In this document: in pieces, positions 62,551 through 64,000 of the stretch
How the letters are laid out: each line of letters opens with the position of its first letter
Position numbering within the stretch: the stretch's first letter is position 1
Assembly (NCBI RefSeq): GCF_009765355.1
Contig: NZ_VTHK01000045.1
Location: forward strand, 1-64,000
DNA from: Amycolatopsis anabasis
GTDB taxonomy: Bacteria > Actinomycetota > Actinomycetes > Mycobacteriales > Pseudonocardiaceae
Direction of reading: 5' to 3'
DNA: 64,000 nt
Made by a program: the position numbers and the translations under genes
The notes under the pieces: model-generated
Told to the model about the DNA's origin: nothing
Seen by the model: only the letters and a program-made list of their open reading frames with translations
Databases searched by the model: none

Positions 62551-62779
62551 AGACACCCCTGGCGCCTGCTCGGACGAACATAGTGGTGCCTATCAGGATT
62601 GTCCGCTCCCCACTGGAAGTCACGTCCGGCCACCCGATCCATGTCTTCCTTACTCCACTTCGGTGCACCGGTATCCCGCTCGGTAATCAGCAAGCACCGA
62701 GTTTCATTCAAATGCCGCCTCGAGATACCGGCGAAATCACGTCAAATGCGGGAACAGATGTGGCCTCGCGGCGTGGTGG

Positions 62780-63169
62780 TCAGCGCACTACCTCGGCGAC
62801 GGCGAGCATGTTGCCCTCGCTGTCGCGGAACCAGGCGGCCCGTTCACCGCGGCCCTTACTCGGGTAGTAACCCTCGATGTCCATGATTCCGTTCACCGCG
62901 CCGTCGTACTGCTCGAACACCACCCCGCGGGCGCGCAGGTCAGCGACCGCCGCCTCGATGTCGTCGACGTAGAAGGTCATCTGCGTGAACGAGCCGTCCG
63001 CCGCGCCGGCCGAGGCGAACAGGCAGAAGACACCCGCCGCGCCCTCATAGCGCAGGCCACCGTCGCGTTCCTCGGCCGGTTCGAGGCCAAGCTTCTCGGC
63101 ATACCAGCGGCGGGCCCGAGCAAGATCCTGAGCAGGGATGCGAGCCTCGATCCGCGCGTTGTTCAGCAT
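62780..63169 (-). CDS. VOC-superfamily protein (glyoxalase-like)
   Basis: The 129-aa product shows the VOC fold: NNARIEARIPAQDLARARRWYAEKLGLEP, FTQMTFYVDDIEAAVADLRARGV and AAWFRDSEGNMLAVAEV. The DSEGN turn holds the usual Asn and the last strand ends in AVAEV, so metal binding may be incomplete. GTG 63175 is an alternative start and the ribosome-binding site is poor. The substrate is unknown. Confidence 0.8.
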   Translation of the reverse strand: MLNNARIEARIPAQDLARARRWYAEKLGLEPAEERDGGLRYEGAAGVFCLFASAGAADGSFTQMTFYVDDIEAAVADLRARGVVFEQYDGAVNGIMDIEGYYPSKGRGERAAWFRDSEGNMLAVAEVVR

Positions 63170-63240
63170 CCTCACATGTTAACCAGATCCGACGCGCAGA
63201 CCGGCAGCGCGCGGCCGATCCGCGGCGCGCACCGGCCCGG

Positions 63241-63420
63241 GTGGGGTTTCTCGGTAGGGCTTCTCGAGAGGTGCTCGGCGTGCTCGATGCGGTGTGGGGG
63301 AACCTTGCCTTCCCGCGTGCACCGAAGGCCGCATTGATGCTCATCTACTCACGGAACGGGGAACTCGGGCTACCGAAACGGGGAACACACCCGACCAGAA
63401 CGGGGAACTCGCGGCAGCGG
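63241..63420. repeat. GC-rich repeat-like region with three 22-bp-spaced direct repeats
   Basis: The 320-base gap between the VOC gene and the isochorismatase-fold gene (63176-63496) holds no credible gene. AACGGGGAAC occurs at 63355, 63377 and 63399, exactly 22 bp apart (two helical turns), with dissimilar 12-bp spacers. The preceding ~110 bases look like a dispersed chromosomal repeat of Pseudonocardiaceae, which I infer from impression only. Confidence 0.55.
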
Positions 63421-63496
63421 AGCTTGACCTCCGGGCACCCCATGAGCACGGCACCACGCCACGCACTGCGAAAGCCTCAGTGGGGCGGCTTCAGTT

Positions 63497-64000
63497 CTAC
63501 GACCAGTCGGCGCAGGGCACGACCTCGAATCCCCGGCTGGGGAAGACGGCGTCCATGAAGAAGTCGTGCATCGCCTGATCGGCGTCTCCGCAACCGTCAC
63601 GCAGCACGGTCACCTGGTAGCCGCGGTCCGCCGCGTCGTAACACGTCGCGGCCACCATCGCGCTGGTCGCGACTCCGGCGATCACGAGGGTGTCCACGCC
63701 ACGGGCGCGGAGCACGAGGTCGAGATCCGTGCCAGCGAACGCGCTGGCACGGCGTTTCAGCACGACGACGTCCTCGTCGGCGACCGGCAGATCGATCTCG
63801 GTTCCGGCCGATCCCTCGTGGAAGGCATCCCCGGCGTCGTAGAACGTCCGGTACAGCTCGTTACCCGGCGGCAGGTCGGCCCCGTTGCCCCGGAAGGCGA
63901 AGTGCACGAACACAACGAGCACACCGGCCGCCCGGGCACGTGGCAGCAGTTCGGTGATCGGCGGCACGACCTGCCCGGCGAACGGGTAGCTGCCCGTGAT
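63497..64000 (-). CDS. isochorismatase-fold cysteine-hydrolase-like protein, 5' end off window
   Basis: The frame stays open through base 64000, so the N-terminus with the catalytic Asp is missing. Visible blocks are VLVVFVHFAFRGNG, then the Lys of VVVLKRRASAFAGTDLDLVLRARGVDTLVIAGVATSAMV, then AATCYDAADRGYQVTVLRDGCGDADQAMHDFFMDAVFP. At the position of the nucleophilic Cys (GVAT--C--) this protein has Met, so cysteine-type hydrolysis is doubtful. Some family members also lack that Cys. The substrate is unknown. Confidence 0.8.
   Translation of the reverse strand: MTGSYPFAGQVVPPITELLPRARAAGVLVVFVHFAFRGNGADLPPGNELYRTFYDAGDAFHEGSAGTEIDLPVADEDVVVLKRRASAFAGTDLDLVLRARGVDTLVIAGVATSAMVAATCYDAADRGYQVTVLRDGCGDADQAMHDFFMDAVFPSRGFEVVPCADWS

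Noticed and set aside
63355..63408. CRISPR array
   Set aside because: Only three 10-bp repeats with 12-bp spacers and no cas gene nearby.
1..64000. tRNA or rRNA genes
   Set aside because: No cloverleaf-like or rRNA-like conserved blocks recognised in any gap; reading by eye is not as sensitive as a covariance search.

Overview
The window is high-GC actinobacterial DNA. The gene content suggests a Pseudonocardiaceae-type soil actinomycete, probably close to Amycolatopsis: a DUF222/HNH fragment, a BTAD/NB-ARC/TPR regulator, a polyprenol-phosphomannose mannosyltransferase, a DUF3558-like lipoprotein, and GC-rich dispersed repeats. The genus is inferred and was not tested.

The main feature is one minus-strand operon from about 33.15 kb down to 4.39 kb. 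It encodes a complete contractile injection system of the extracellular (eCIS, phage-tail-like) type. In transcription order it holds: sheath (31164-32978), tube (30628-31152), a Cys4 baseplate-type protein, a Pro-rich protein, a DUF4255/Pvc16-like tail-terminator protein, an AAA+ ATPase, an 89-aa protein, a 2058-aa DUF4157 protein, a protein with three internal repeats, an Afp7-like tube-domain protein and a separate LysM-like protein, gpD-like and gpV-like spike proteins, a PAAR-like tip, gp25, two large baseplate-J/gp6-like proteins, a gpI-like tail protein and a DUF6519 protein. Most junctions are ATGA/GTGA overlaps or gaps of a few bases, so this is one translationally coupled unit. No capsid, terminase, portal, integrase, lysis gene, tail fibre or stand-alone tape measure is present. 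This rules out a prophage and resembles the fibre-less actinobacterial CIS. The DUF4157 protein ends in an ADP-ribosyltransferase fold with Arg, STS and QxE motifs and is the best toxin/effector candidate. Its 18.5-19.6 kb neighbour with three ~93-residue repeats is unrecognised and unusual.

The left edge (0-4.4 kb) carries an HNH fragment, a badly decayed xanthine-dehydrogenase-type gene, a flavin monooxygenase, a DUF1707 protein, a cyclic-nucleotide-binding-type protein and a GrpB-family protein. From 33.3 to 47 kb there are metabolic and regulatory genes: a DMT exporter with divergent LysR, a CTAG-flanked inverted-repeat element carrying a Tat-exported protein, mannosyltransferase, MFS exporter, AraC, beta-propeller, molybdenum oxidoreductase, serine hydrolase, MarR with a VOC protein, and MerR with a methyltransferase. 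From 47 to 64 kb there are two glycosidase-like TIM-barrel proteins, a 1215-aa XRE-NTPase-WD40 protein, a subtilisin-like protease, a MarR/GbsR-like regulator, a lipoprotein, a second methyltransferase, an AfsR-like regulator, a DUF4239 membrane protein, a VOC protein, a repeat-rich gap and a truncated isochorismatase-fold gene.

The sequence also shows several regulatory structures directly: a likely eCIS promoter with a GATC-rich upstream tract, a hairpin masking the sheath ribosome-binding site, paired MarR operators, a palindrome containing two divergent start codons, and a 14-bp-stem bidirectional terminator. No tRNA, rRNA or CRISPR array was seen.
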